A DNA stretch of 34,829 bases from Prevotellaceae bacterium. Its GTDB lineage: Bacteria > Bacteroidota > Bacteroidia > Bacteroidales > UBA932. A program made the position numbers and the translations under genes. Numbering within the stretch: the first letter of the stretch is position 1; the number at the start of each line of letters is the position of its first letter. Shown here in pieces: positions 1-8,634 of the stretch. Below the pieces are notes generated by a model that worked only from the letters and a program-made list of their open reading frames with translations, was not told the origin of the DNA and made no database searches. The DNA lies in assembly GCA_031275825.1 (NCBI GenBank), contig JAISOH010000169.1:1-34829 (forward strand), read 5' to 3'.

Positions 1-1
1 A

Positions 2-268
2 AAAAAAATGAAAGGAATAGTAGAAAGTTTAGGTATCGGCGAATTAGCCGAACAGATTAAATCGGTATCTGCTGCATTGGAAGCGGCAAATAAAGACTTC
101 CTTACATTTGGCGAAAGCATTAAAGGCATCTTTAATGACCTTATTGCTACATATAAAGAAGTAAAAAAGGCACAAAGTATTTTTTACTTTATACCTTTTT
201 TGTTTGTACAGAATATTTATTCAACAGGAATATACCTGCTTATATTTTTGCTGCCGACCAGTGCATAA
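2..268 (+). CDS. Unrecognised ORF at window edge, probably the 3' part of a longer gene
   Basis: An open frame runs in from the window edge (two Lys codons precede the first ATG at 8) and reads for 86 residues from that ATG. Residues 1-55 look like a soluble, Ala/Lys/Glu-rich helical or coiled-coil segment. Residues 57-86 turn abruptly hydrophobic and are encoded by DNA holding a terminator-like hairpin (164-200) and the end of the convergent transporter gene. The tail is therefore probably not native: either the real stop was lost by a frameshift or the ORF is only partly coding. There is faint resemblance to the C-terminal helices of Bacteroidota proteins of unknown function (DUF6261-like), too weak for an assignment. 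Confidence 0.35.
   Translation, partial: KKMKGIVESLGIGELAEQIKSVSAALEAANKDFLTFGESIKGIFNDLIATYKEVKKAQSIFYFIPFLFVQNIYSTGIYLLIFLLPTSA
164..200. terminator. Bidirectional terminator-like hairpin
   Basis: AAAAAGG (164-170) pairs with CCTTTTT (194-200). After a small internal loop, AAAGTA (174-179) pairs with TACTTT (185-190) around a T5 loop. T or A runs flank both sides. It lies just past the stop codon of the minus-strand transporter, so it probably ends that transcript and the convergent one. Confidence 0.5.
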
Positions 269-1548
269 AACAGCAAATAAGCAAGTCCTGCAAGCGGCAA
301 TAAATAAGAAATCATGTAATTGTTTCCTGTAATATCTACAATCCAGTTTTGTATTAACGGTAATATTCCGCCGCCAACAACCATCATCATAAAAATGCCT
401 GATGCTTTTTTTACGGATGCTCCCAAGCCTTCAACCGCAAGATTGAAAATTCCGCCCCACATTACGGAAGTACATAATCCTACTAAAACAAATAATAATG
501 CGCTGATTGGAACTACTTGCAGCGAGAAACTGAAATTGGAGAAAACAGGCATTGATATCATTATGCCAGATGGCAGCAACATTGCCGTTCCTACCAAAAC
601 AATAGCAATTGATGACGCAACAGCCAATAGATTTTTACTGCTTACTTTTGCGGCAATTCCCGCGCCAGCCAAACGTCCAACAAGCATTAAAAACCAATAG
701 GTTGCAGCAACCGTGCCTGCCGCTGACGGATTTAATGAGCCTTCTTTAAGATTTTCCAAAAAGAATTTCATAGTTCCCGGAATACCGACTTCAATGCCTA
801 CATAGATAAAAATACCTACCGTACCCAAAACAAAATGACGGTATTTCCATGGCGATTTTGCAACTGCGGTTTTATTTTCTACTTCAGGCTCGGGAATAGC
901 AACCAAAGCCAGCACAATACCGACAACAGCAAAAATTGCCATCGCAATATAAAGTACAAGATTAATATCAGAAAAAACTGTTACAGATGCACATGTTTCC
1001 AAACCTTTTTCAATACATTCGGCATGCATTTTTGCCGTTACAACTTCGCCGATTAAGGCACCTACAAATACAGGAGCAATAGTACCCAAAAGAGAGTTGA
1101 GCGAACCGCCTATTTGCAACAGCATTCCGCCTTTTTTACCTCCGCCGCCGATTTCGTTAAGCATGGGATTAACAACCGTATTAAGCATACACATTGAAAA
1201 TCCTGCAATAAAAGCGCCTAAAAGATAGATAACCAAACCTGTATCGCCTGTAAATTTTCCTGAAATAAATTGAGTTCCCAAACCGCAGAAACCAATAATA
1301 ATTGCTGTTAGAGCCGTTTTCTTATAGCCAATCCTTTGCAATAGCATCCCGGCAGGAATGCCCATTACCAGATAGGCTAAAAAGTTCATTAAATTGCCCA
1401 GCATTCCTATAGCATTTGAACCCTCATATTTACTCATCCAAATAGTACCTGCAGGGGCGGCAATGTTTGTTACAAAACCAATCATCCCAAAAAGGGCAAT
1501 CATCATAATTATGGCAACAATGTTACCATTTTGTTTTTTTTGTGTCAT
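217..1548 (-). CDS. Major facilitator superfamily sugar transporter, FucP/GluP-like
   Basis: A 443-residue, strongly hydrophobic protein with about twelve membrane helices, the normal size for the fucose/glucose-galactose:H+ symporter (FHS) branch of the MFS. The N-terminal half carries the MFS loop 2-3 signature as GMLLQRIGYKKTAL (about residues 68-81) and small-residue-rich helices (ALFGMIGF near 19-26). A soluble loop of about 30 residues near 205-235 separates the two halves. By family it should be a proton-coupled importer of a monosaccharide or similar small solute in the inner membrane; the substrate cannot be read. It lies 40 bp downstream of the unknown gene at 1589-2248 in the same orientation and may share its transcript. 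It ends against a bidirectional hairpin. Frame and ends are clear; the subfamily is by resemblance. Confidence 0.85.
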   Translation of the reverse strand: MTQKKQNGNIVAIIMMIALFGMIGFVTNIAAPAGTIWMSKYEGSNAIGMLGNLMNFLAYLVMGIPAGMLLQRIGYKKTALTAIIIGFCGLGTQFISGKFTGDTGLVIYLLGAFIAGFSMCMLNTVVNPMLNEIGGGGKKGGMLLQIGGSLNSLLGTIAPVFVGALIGEVVTAKMHAECIEKGLETCASVTVFSDINLVLYIAMAIFAVVGIVLALVAIPEPEVENKTAVAKSPWKYRHFVLGTVGIFIYVGIEVGIPGTMKFFLENLKEGSLNPSAAGTVAATYWFLMLVGRLAGAGIAAKVSSKNLLAVASSIAIVLVGTAMLLPSGIMISMPVFSNFSFSLQVVPISALLFVLVGLCTSVMWGGIFNLAVEGLGASVKKASGIFMMMVVGGGILPLIQNWIVDITGNNYMISYLLPLAGLAYLLFYALVGSKNISRYIPVE

Positions 1549-1588
1549 AATTTATTTTTTTTATTTGTTTACTCTTATTTTAAATCAT

Positions 1589-2248
1589 TTACGGTATTAT
1601 GGCGCTTTCGATTTCGCTCCATGGACCGCGCTCGCCTTTTTCGTTTTGCCAGCATATTGCAAAGTAAACCGTTTTGCCGCGTTCTTCTTCGGTAAATTCG
1701 ATGGTATGCGGCGTGCGGGTTGCCAGCAGGCTGCGAGTGAGGGCGGTCGTGTCGGCAGGAGGAGTATCAAGAACTGCATATACTATCACAGCGCCGTTTA
1801 CGCCGTATGGCTTTGCCTTGCTGTCTTTGCCCATATCGTGAAACACTATTTTCAGGCGGCGAACATCCAGCACATCTATATCGATTTCAGGGCGCGTAAC
1901 AGGAACAGGTACCGGCGTGTGAGTAGTGTCGCGCACGTGAAGCCCCATGGCTATGCGCTGCGCATCGGTTATAACAGGATTTTTAAGCCTGAAACCTGCA
2001 AGATTGCGTATAAGGGCAACCAGAGTTTCGCGGGCGGCGTTCTTTTCCGCCACGATAATTGAATTTTTCGCAGGGTTGTCTGCCTGCGCGTGAAGTTCGG
2101 CAAACGCAGCGGCGGCGGCTTGCTGTTCATTAGATTCTTCTGCCGGAATATCCCACTCGCGGGCATTTTCGGCAACCTGTGCGGCGAAATTGGCGCTCCA
2201 TGCTACCAATTCGGCGTCTTTTCCCGGTATATAGTCTTTTGTTGACAT
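1589..2248 (-). CDS. Protein of unknown function, helical N-terminus and Fn3-like C-terminus
   Basis: 219 residues, no signal peptide or membrane segment. Residues 1-110 are Ala/Glu-rich and helical. A Pro-rich linker (TPVPVPVTRPE, about 110-120) leads to an all-beta domain with the look of a fibronectin type III fold, ending in a GPWSEIESAIIP strand. The same architecture, including the KPYGVNGA segment and the PWSE ending, is familiar to me from uncharacterised proteins scattered over several bacterial phyla, for which I know no function. The gene is visibly richer in G+C than its neighbours (two 60-base lines counted at about 50% and 57%), which hints at horizontal origin. The ATG at 2248 follows an A/T-only leader. 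It is transcribed towards the MFS gene 40 bp downstream. Confidence 0.75.
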   Translation of the reverse strand: MSTKDYIPGKDAELVAWSANFAAQVAENAREWDIPAEESNEQQAAAAAFAELHAQADNPAKNSIIVAEKNAARETLVALIRNLAGFRLKNPVITDAQRIAMGLHVRDTTHTPVPVPVTRPEIDIDVLDVRRLKIVFHDMGKDSKAKPYGVNGAVIVYAVLDTPPADTTALTRSLLATRTPHTIEFTEEERGKTVYFAICWQNEKGERGPWSEIESAIIP

Positions 2249-2498
2249 AATAAAAAATTTTTTTTTGTGTTATAAATTTTTGTTATAATATAAAATTCAA
2301 TTTATTTTTATAGCGTCCCACAAAGGGCAGCGAGCCGTTATGCGGCGGAAATAAAATATCCGTTAACGGAAATCGTCTGTTAGCAGCCGGAATGAAACAA
2401 TATTTACACAAGGTTACCATTACTGTTCAGTTTATTTTTTCACAAAGATAATTATTTTTTTTATTTTAACTGCAAATAAATTATGTAAATTTAGCAAT
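2249..2498. other. Intergenic region with short hairpins and a 12-bp palindrome
   Basis: This is the upstream region of the minus-strand unknown gene. Next to that gene it is almost pure A/T. At 2311-2400 it holds a patch of higher G+C with small hairpins (CCC/GGG around ACAAA at 2317-2327; GCCG/CGGC around TTATG at 2334-2346) and a perfect palindrome TCCGTTAACGGA at 2359-2370. It could be an operator or a structured leader. No known riboswitch or gene is recognised. Confidence 0.3.
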
Positions 2499-2606
2499 AA
2501 AATACTTTGAATTTTTGAATTTTCCGCTTTCCATTTTACCCTTATAAACCGAAATATAAAATTTCCACATAAAATTTGCAAAACATTTTTATTTGTTTGT
2601 ATGTAA
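2499..2606. repeat. 108-bp direct repeat, left copy
   Basis: Identical base for base to 4432-4539; the match stops sharply at both ends (T versus A on the left, C versus T on the right). The two copies bracket the restriction-modification cassette. The last 16 bases are ATTTGTnTGTnTGTAA, part of the upstream promoter region in both copies. Confidence 0.95.
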
Positions 2607-2631
2607 CTTTGAAAATTTAATGCTAACTTTG
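2591..2631 (+). promoter_or_regulatory. Promoter of the restriction-modification cassette
   Basis: A Bacteroidota -7 box TAACTTTG lies at 2624-2631, 14 bp before the ATG. Upstream, at 2591-2606, is ATTTGTTTGTATGTAA, ending 17 bp before the box and containing TTTG candidates for the -33 element. A second TAACTTTG at 2604-2611 overlaps the repeat end. The upstream part lies within the 108-bp repeat; the -7 box is cassette DNA. Confidence 0.55.
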
Positions 2632-2645
2632 CAGAAAAATAATTT

Positions 2646-3795
2646 ATGGCATACGAATCTGTTGATAAGTTACAAAAAGTATTAGCAAACGAAGTTTTTA
2701 ATCACACGAAAGATCCCAAAAAAGCAGCAGGTCGTGCTTTGGGAACGATTATTGAAATAATTACCTATTACCTCCTCAAAACATGGGGACTTAATAATCA
2801 AATATCTATAGAAAGAGGACTTGAAGAGTACGGTAATCCTGATATTACGCATAATGTAGAATATTCTTTACATCCAATTATACGTAGTTCAAGCGTAACG
2901 ATTGAAAAAACAGAAAAATCAATTACAGCAAATGTAATTCTCAAAGCGCTTGAATCAATAGAATTTGACCTGAAAGGACTAAAACGCAAATCAAATCAAT
3001 TATTAAACAATGGTATTTTAAGGAATGCCTGTACTGTTGCCATGTCCGAAAACTCTTTTTTATTAGCAAGTATAAAATCCGAAAAAGACAATAAAATAGA
3101 TTTAAATATTTACGAACAAAGTAAAAAAACCTTATGCTATATTTGAATGTAAGCGAGTTGGCGTTGAAGAAGGAATGAATAAAGGACCGCAAACTATAGA
3201 AAAAGCCAAACAGGGAGCATACGTTGCGCGAATGACATCCTCACTTCAAAAAATAAGAACGGGTACAGGCGAATCTTATGGAATAATTTATAAAAACGAT
3301 AATTCATATATTATTAAACCTTTTACAGCATTAATGCAAGATGTAATATGTTCTTGTGATAAAGATTTATTGCAAGGATTTATTTTGACGATTGGTATAG
3401 TCAGCAATCATGGTAATTGGTTTACCTCTGAAAATCCTAATAAAGAATTAAAAGTATTGTCTCAATCGTATGACTGGTTACTTTTTCTTACAGATAATGG
3501 ACTTTCAGAATTTATTGACAGTCTTTTATTGAATCCGTCAAAAAAATATGTTTTAATTAAAGAAACATTTCTTTCAAGTTATAAAGAGGGAAAGCGCAAA
3601 AATCAATTCACTAAGGTTCAAATGAATTTGGATGCTGACAAAATGCTACTTGAATATTTTAATACTAATATAAAAATTATTGAAAGATGGTTTAACATTA
3701 TAACTCCGAAAACGAGAAATCTTTTAGACTTAAAAAAAGATTTAGACAAATTAAAAACAAAAAATTGGATAGATATATTAAATTTTAAAAAATGA
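2646..3795 (+). pseudogene. Type II-like restriction endonuclease, frameshifted in an A7 run
   Basis: Two ORFs (2646-3146, 166 aa; 3175-3795, 206 aa) are halves of one gene. Removing one A from the A7 run at 3123-3129 joins them into a single 382-residue reading frame across the break. In the joined product the core reads IFECKRVG, giving the E-x-K of a PD-(D/E)XK nuclease (Glu167, Lys169 in joined numbering), with Asp152 about 15 residues before as the likely metal-binding Asp; Asp66 in GNPD is an alternative. The segment after it (GPQTIEKAKQGAYVARM) also looks like a restriction-enzyme helix. The stop comes just before this active site, so the first ORF alone cannot cut. The gene overlaps the following methyltransferase by ATGA, as in restriction-modification operons. 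It could be a true null allele, a slipping or phase-variable tract, or a sequencing error. The recognition site is unknown. Confidence 0.75.
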
Positions 3796-4376
3796 GTGCA
3801 GGAAGAAGTATAAATACATTAAGTCAAAGTTGGGGAACACCTCACAAATATGTAGAAGCCGTTAAAAAAGTATTTGGAGGATATATTGACCTTGATCCTT
3901 GTTCAAATGAATATTCTATAGTTAATGCGAAAGTTGAATATAGCCTACCCGAAAAAGATGGATTAACAGAAAGTTGGAACTACCCTACAATTTATGTTAA
4001 TCCTCCTTATGGAATTGATAAAGAACGTGGTACGACTATAAAAAATTGGTTGGCAAAATGCGCTCATGCTTATGAAAAATACTGTTCTCAGGTTTTGGCG
4101 CTTATCCCGATTGCGCCAAATACTACACATTGGAAAAATTATGTATTCACAAAAGCAAAATCAATATGTTTTTTGTACGACACGCGACTGCGGTTTTTAG
4201 AAAAAGGCATGGACAGTGGCAAAGGAGCTCCGATGGCTTGTGCTATGGTTTATTGGGGTGATAATATTTTTCGCTTTTATGAGGTTTTTATTGAATATGG
4301 AGCAGTTGTGGATATTTCAAATTTAATTGGAGAGCAAGTAGGCGTTGAAAGAAAAATATTGAAACTGTTTGCCTGA
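3792..4376 (+). CDS. Phage-type DNA N6-adenine methyltransferase (Dam family)
   Basis: 194 residues, the usual size of the phage N6-adenine methyltransferase family (PF05869). An SxxWGTP start (about residues 11-17) is typical of the family. LDPCS (34-38) stands in the position of the AdoMet-binding motif, and YVNPPYG carries the catalytic N-P-P-Y tetrad (70-73) that flips and methylates adenine. It should methylate the site cut by the upstream nuclease and so protect host DNA. The ATG overlaps the nuclease stop (ATGA, 3792-3795), implying translational coupling. The methyltransferase is intact while the nuclease is broken, the expected direction of decay because loss of the methylase first would be lethal. 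It is a solitary-phage-type methylase used as a cassette partner; the function as a restriction partner is inferred from context. Confidence 0.88.
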   Translation: MSAGRSINTLSQSWGTPHKYVEAVKKVFGGYIDLDPCSNEYSIVNAKVEYSLPEKDGLTESWNYPTIYVNPPYGIDKERGTTIKNWLAKCAHAYEKYCSQVLALIPIAPNTTHWKNYVFTKAKSICFLYDTRLRFLEKGMDSGKGAPMACAMVYWGDNIFRFYEVFIEYGAVVDISNLIGEQVGVERKILKLFA

Positions 4377-4431
4377 TAATAAAATAATTAATTCAACACA
4401 GAAATTAAATGTCTGGAGTCATAGAAACTTA

Positions 4432-4539
4432 AAAATACTTTGAATTTTTGAATTTTCCGCTTTCCATTTTACCCTTATAAACCGAAATATAAAATTTCCA
4501 CATAAAATTTGCAAAACATTTTTATTTGTTTGTATGTAA
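4432..4539. repeat. 108-bp direct repeat, right copy
   Basis: Identical to 2499-2606. It ends 15 bp before the -7 box of nqrA and therefore supplies the upstream part of the nqr promoter. The 55 bp between the methyltransferase stop and this copy show no gene or terminator. Confidence 0.95.
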
Positions 4540-4562
4540 TTGATGTTTTTATATTAATTTTG
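4524..4562 (+). promoter_or_regulatory. Promoter of the nqr operon
   Basis: -7 box TAATTTTG at 4555-4562, followed by GC. The -33 element is probably TTTG at 4529-4532 (spacer 22 bp), inside ATTTGTTTGTATGTAA at 4524-4539, which is the end of the right 108-bp repeat. The predicted leader to the ATG at 4600 is about 30 nt. Confidence 0.65.
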
Positions 4563-4599
4563 CGACAAAAAAAACAATCAAACACATCAAATACAAAAT

Positions 4600-5976
4600 A
4601 TGTTAAAAGTCATAAAACTGAAAAAAGGTTTGGATATTAAGTTAAAAGGAGAGCCGGAAAAAATATTCGGGGCTGCGGAGAAGCCTTTGAAATATGCGCT
4701 TAAACCTACAGACTTTGTTGGTCTTACGCCTAAATTAGTTGTTCAGGAAGGCGATAAGGTGAAAGTCGGGTCTCCGCTGTTTTTGGATAAAAACAAGCCC
4801 GAAATAAAATTTGTTTCTCCCGTCAGCGGCACAATTTCATCTGTCAATCGCGGAGAAAAACGCAAATTGCTTAGCGTTGTTATTACTTCCGATGCTGTAG
4901 AAGATTATATTAAACATGATGTTGGCGACTGGGAAAAAATGACTCGCGAACAAATAATTAATATAATTCTCGAAAGCGGTACATTTCCGTTTTTTATTCA
5001 ACGCCCGTATGGAATAATTGCAAATCCCAACGACATTCCAAAAGCCGTTTTTGTTTCATGTTTCGATTCATCGCCGCTTGCTGTTGATTACGACTTTGCC
5101 ATGCAATACGATGCGGAATATCTGAAAAAAGGCATCAAGGTTTTGAGTAAACTCACAAATGGCAATGTAAACCTTGGCATATCTAAAAAAATGTTGAACA
5201 GCAAAATATTCAACACCGAATTTTTAGATGAAAAAAACCTTGTAATTACCGCATTTGCAGGAAAACATCCTTCAGGAAACGTAGGTGTACAGATTAACTG
5301 CGTGAATCCCATAAACAAAGGAGACATAGTATGGACAATCAAACTGCAACATGCGGTAATGTTAGGAAAACTGTTTGAAAAAGGAATTTACGATGCAAGC
5401 AAAGTTGTTGTACTTGCAGGCTCGCGAGTGGAACGACCATGTTATTTCAGGCTTCTTGCAGGAGCGCCTGTATCAATATTTTCAAATCAAATTAAAAAGG
5501 AAGATGAAAAAGGAAACCGTATAATAAGCGGAAATGTGCTTTCGGGTTCTCAAATTTCCGAAGACGGTTTTCTCGGATTCTACGATGACCAGATATGCGT
5601 TATTCCCGAAGGAAATTATAACGAACTTTTCGGTTGGGCAAAACCTTTGCGCATGAAAAAATTCAGCATGTCGCATTCATATTTTTCGTGGATTATGCCT
5701 GATAAGAAATATGATTTGGATACAAATTACAACGGAAGCGTACGGGCATTTGTAATTAACGGACAATATGAAAAAGTATTGCCAATGAATATTTATCCCG
5801 TATTTCTTTTGAAAGCAATTCTTGCCGGCGACATAGATAAAATGGAACAGCTCGGTATTTATGAAGTAATTGAAGAAGACTTTGCTCTGTGCGAATTTGT
5901 ATGTACCTCAAAAATAGATGTACAGAAAATACTTCGCGATGGAATTGATTTGATGATTAAGGAAATGACGAGTTAA
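4600..5976 (+). CDS. nqrA: Na+-translocating NADH:quinone reductase subunit A
   Basis: 458 residues, normal length for NqrA, the large peripheral subunit on the cytoplasmic face of the six-subunit Na+-NQR complex. It binds ubiquinone or menaquinone and holds the membrane part together; it has no membrane helix of its own here. The N-terminal biotinyl/RnfC-like part is seen at about residues 30-85 (VVQEGDKVKVGSPLF, then FVSPVSGTI). The middle carries the FAGKHPSGNVG signature (about 218-228). Six subunits follow in the standard A-F order with short gaps, so this is the first gene of the operon. The promoter lies partly in the 108-bp repeat, so insertion of the restriction cassette happened right at the control region. 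Confidence 0.97.
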   Translation: MLKVIKLKKGLDIKLKGEPEKIFGAAEKPLKYALKPTDFVGLTPKLVVQEGDKVKVGSPLFLDKNKPEIKFVSPVSGTISSVNRGEKRKLLSVVITSDAVEDYIKHDVGDWEKMTREQIINIILESGTFPFFIQRPYGIIANPNDIPKAVFVSCFDSSPLAVDYDFAMQYDAEYLKKGIKVLSKLTNGNVNLGISKKMLNSKIFNTEFLDEKNLVITAFAGKHPSGNVGVQINCVNPINKGDIVWTIKLQHAVMLGKLFEKGIYDASKVVVLAGSRVERPCYFRLLAGAPVSIFSNQIKKEDEKGNRIISGNVLSGSQISEDGFLGFYDDQICVIPEGNYNELFGWAKPLRMKKFSMSHSYFSWIMPDKKYDLDTNYNGSVRAFVINGQYEKVLPMNIYPVFLLKAILAGDIDKMEQLGIYEVIEEDFALCEFVCTSKIDVQKILRDGIDLMIKEMTS

Positions 5977-5981
5977 GGAGG
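5975..5981 (+). promoter_or_regulatory. Strong ribosome binding site of nqrB
   Basis: AAGGAGG overlaps the nqrA stop codon and sits 7 nt before the nqrB ATG. A full Shine-Dalgarno sequence is uncommon in Bacteroidota, where most genes here have only A-rich leaders. It fixes the start at 5989. Confidence 0.75.
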
Positions 5982-5988
5982 AAATATT

Positions 5989-7149
5989 ATGGGATTAATA
6001 AAAGAAATATTTGAAAAAATGAAACCGACCTTTTCAAAAGGCGGAAAATTGGGAATGTTAAGTTCAACATTCGAAGCATTTGAATCATTCGTATTCGTAC
6101 CGGATGCGGTTGCAAAATCCAAAGGCTCGCATATTCACGACAGTATTGATTTAAAACGCACAATGAGCGTAGTAATAATTGCGCTAATGCCGGCAATGCT
6201 TTTCGGAATGTGGAATACAGGTTATCAGCATTTTTTGTCTGTCGGAAAAGATGCAGGTTTTGTCGATATGTTTTTTTACGGATTTTTGAAAGTATTACCG
6301 TTAATAGCAGTATCTTATGCTGTTGGTCTTGCAATTGAATTTGCTTCAGCACAAATTCGCGGACACGAAGTAAATGAAGGATATTTGGTAACAGGTATGA
6401 TTATACCTTTGATTATGCCTGTTGATGTTCCGTTGTGGATACTTGCTTTGTCTGTTATATTTGCAGTAATTATAGGTAAGGAAATTTTCGGAGGAACGGG
6501 AATGAATATATGGAATCCGGCGCTTTTGTCCCGTGCATTTGTATTTTTCGCGTATCCTTCGAAAATATCAGGAGATAAAATCTGGATAGCAGGACTCGAA
6601 AATGCACAAAACGTAGCCGATGGTTTTTCGGGAGCAACTCCGCTTTCGTATGCGGCAGCAAATGAAATCGACAAACTTCCCGATACAGTGGATATGTTTT
6701 TGGGAATTATTCCCGGATGTATAGGTGAAACATCCACACTTGCAATTTTGCTTGGCGCCGCTATTCTGATTTTTACAGGCATTGCAAGCTGGAAAATAAT
6801 GTTATCAACGGTAGCCGGAGCATTGTTTGCCGGTTTTTTGGCAAATATGTTCGGCGGAACACCGTATCTGGAAATGCCGGCATGGCAACATTTGATAATG
6901 GGAGGATTTGCTTTTGGCGCTGTGTTTATGGCTACCGATCCTGTAACATCTTCACAAACCGAAACAGGTAAATGGATTTACGGATTTTTAATTGGTATTG
7001 TTGCCATTATTATCAGGCTGTTTAATCCGGGCTTCCCCGAAGGAATGATGATGGCAATCCTTTTAATGAATACTTTCGCTCCGCTTATCGACCATTGCGT
7101 AATACAATCCAATGTAAAAAAGCGACTGAAAAGAAAATCGATACTCTGA
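5989..7149 (+). CDS. nqrB: Na+-translocating NADH:quinone reductase subunit B
   Basis: 386 residues, integral membrane subunit of Na+-NQR with about ten helices, taken to form the Na+ path and to hold covalent FMN and riboflavin. The flavinylation motif D-x-x-S-G-A-T is present as DGFSGAT, putting the FMN-bearing Thr at residue 217. The conserved GTGMNIWNPALL and FMATDPVTS segments are in place. FMN attachment needs the transferase ApbE, which is not in this window. It starts 12 nt after nqrA behind a strong Shine-Dalgarno sequence and is followed 32 nt later by nqrC. No oddity in length or motif. Confidence 0.97.
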   Translation: MGLIKEIFEKMKPTFSKGGKLGMLSSTFEAFESFVFVPDAVAKSKGSHIHDSIDLKRTMSVVIIALMPAMLFGMWNTGYQHFLSVGKDAGFVDMFFYGFLKVLPLIAVSYAVGLAIEFASAQIRGHEVNEGYLVTGMIIPLIMPVDVPLWILALSVIFAVIIGKEIFGGTGMNIWNPALLSRAFVFFAYPSKISGDKIWIAGLENAQNVADGFSGATPLSYAAANEIDKLPDTVDMFLGIIPGCIGETSTLAILLGAAILIFTGIASWKIMLSTVAGALFAGFLANMFGGTPYLEMPAWQHLIMGGFAFGAVFMATDPVTSSQTETGKWIYGFLIGIVAIIIRLFNPGFPEGMMMAILLMNTFAPLIDHCVIQSNVKKRLKRKSIL

Positions 7150-7181
7150 AAAATTTTATGAAAATTATAAAAAAATAAAAA

Positions 7182-7997
7182 ATGGAGAATAATTCAGATA
7201 TAAATAATAAACAGGATAACAGCGCTAAACAAAAAAAAATTAATATAAATGGTAGCGCTTACACTGTTGCATATTCGGTAATTATTGTAGTTATAGTAGC
7301 CGTATTGCTTACCGTTGCATCTACCGCTCTTAAACCCGCTCAAAAATTAAATCAGGAAATTGAAAAAAAAGAAAATATCCTGAAAACAGCAGGTAAAGTG
7401 GATAAAGAAAAAGCAAAAACCGACAAAGCAAAATATATTACCGAAGAATATGCAAAATACATTTCCGAAAGTTTTGTTGTTGATATTGATGGTAATAAAA
7501 AAGAAGGAGATGCATTTTCTATTGAACTTAAAAGAGAACTTGCAAAACCCGAAGCCGAAAGATGTTTGCCTGTTTTCATTTTCAGGAATGGAGAACAGTT
7601 GCGTTATATTTTTCAATTACACGGCAAAGGACTTTGGGGCTCAATATGGGGATACGTTGCTTTTGAAAACGACTTAAATACCATAGCAGGCGTTGTATTC
7701 GATCACGAAAGCGAAACTCCGGGGCTTGGTGCTGAAATTACAGCCGAAATTTTCCAAAAACAGTTTGAAAGCAAAAAAATTGATGAAGAAAATCAGTTTC
7801 CGATAATCATACAAAAACCGGGAGGAAAATTAAACAGTCATACGGTAGATGGAATTTCGGGAGGAACAATCACAAGCCGCGGAGTACAACAGATGCTTGC
7901 CGACAATCTCAAACTCTATAAAGGTTTTATTAATAAGATAAAATCCGAAAACAAAGACAATTATATTGAAATGAACGATAAAAATCAAGAATTATGA
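7182..7997 (+). CDS. nqrC: Na+-translocating NADH:quinone reductase subunit C
   Basis: 271 residues. A short charged N-terminus is followed by one membrane helix (about residues 28-48, [19 protein letters not shown]) and a periplasmic FMN-binding domain. The covalent FMN site reads DGISGGT with Thr229, so Gly replaces the commoner Ala of the SGAT motif; this variant still fits D-x-x-S-G-x-T and I regard it as functional. NqrC passes electrons between the intramembrane iron centre and the FMN of NqrB. Its last codons overlap nqrD by four bases (ATGA, 7994-7997), indicating coupled translation. There is a Lys-rich stretch (about 60-80) after the helix. Confidence 0.96.
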   Translation: MENNSDINNKQDNSAKQKKININGSAYTVAYSVIIVVIVAVLLTVASTALKPAQKLNQEIEKKENILKTAGKVDKEKAKTDKAKYITEEYAKYISESFVVDIDGNKKEGDAFSIELKRELAKPEAERCLPVFIFRNGEQLRYIFQLHGKGLWGSIWGYVAFENDLNTIAGVVFDHESETPGLGAEITAEIFQKQFESKKIDEENQFPIIIQKPGGKLNSHTVDGISGGTITSRGVQQMLADNLKLYKGFINKIKSENKDNYIEMNDKNQEL

Positions 7998-8626
7998 GCT
8001 CAAACAACGGATTAAAAATATTTACAGCACCTTTTAACAACAGCAACCCTGTAACCGTACTGGTTTTGGGTATATGTTCGGCACTGGCTGTTACCGTCAA
8101 ACTTCAGCCGGCTTTTGTTATGGCAATATCGGTAACGGTTGTAACAGGTTTCTCAAATTTGATAATTTCCTTTTTACGAAATACTATTCCCAACAGTATT
8201 CGCATCATAGTGCAATTACTTGTTATAGCCACGCTGGTAATTTTGGTTAATGAAATTCTCAAAGCATACGTTTATGATGTAAGCAAACAACTTTCAGTAT
8301 ATGTCGGGCTTATCATTACAAACTGTATTTTGATGGGACGCCTTGAAGCATTTGCACTTGGCAATAAACCCATACCATCGTTCATTGATGGCATTGCAAA
8401 CGGAATGGGTTACGGAATAATTTTGATAATCGTAGCATTTATCCGCGAACTTTTCGGCTCGGGAACAGTGTTTGGAATAACAATAATACCCGAAAGCTGG
8501 TATGTAGCAAACGGCGGATTTTATTTAAACAACGGTTTGATAATTCTACCGCCTATGGCACTTATAATTTTAGGTTGTATAATTTGGTTACACCGCAGTG
8601 TTAATAAAGATTTACAGGAAAAATAA
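7994..8626 (+). CDS. nqrD: Na+-translocating NADH:quinone reductase subunit D
   Basis: 210 residues with about six membrane helices. NqrD pairs with NqrE in an inverted arrangement that holds an iron centre between them. The two ligand cysteines are visible in their conserved contexts: Cys28 in LGICSALAV and Cys111 in ITNCILMGR. The [14 protein letters not shown] loop and the FIRELFGSG helix are typical of the family (shared with RnfE). It is translated from an ATGA overlap with nqrC and is followed 8 nt later by nqrE. The NqrF gene downstream and the NqrA gene upstream rule out an Rnf complex. Confidence 0.96.
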   Translation: MSSNNGLKIFTAPFNNSNPVTVLVLGICSALAVTVKLQPAFVMAISVTVVTGFSNLIISFLRNTIPNSIRIIVQLLVIATLVILVNEILKAYVYDVSKQLSVYVGLIITNCILMGRLEAFALGNKPIPSFIDGIANGMGYGIILIIVAFIRELFGSGTVFGITIIPESWYVANGGFYLNNGLIILPPMALIILGCIIWLHRSVNKDLQEK

Positions 8627-8634
8627 TTTGATTT

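Noticed and set aside
320..2062. Plus-strand ORFs of 126, 73 and 222 residues opposite the transporter and the unknown gene
   Set aside because: They are antisense to clear minus-strand genes, have no ribosome binding site and their translations resemble no protein.
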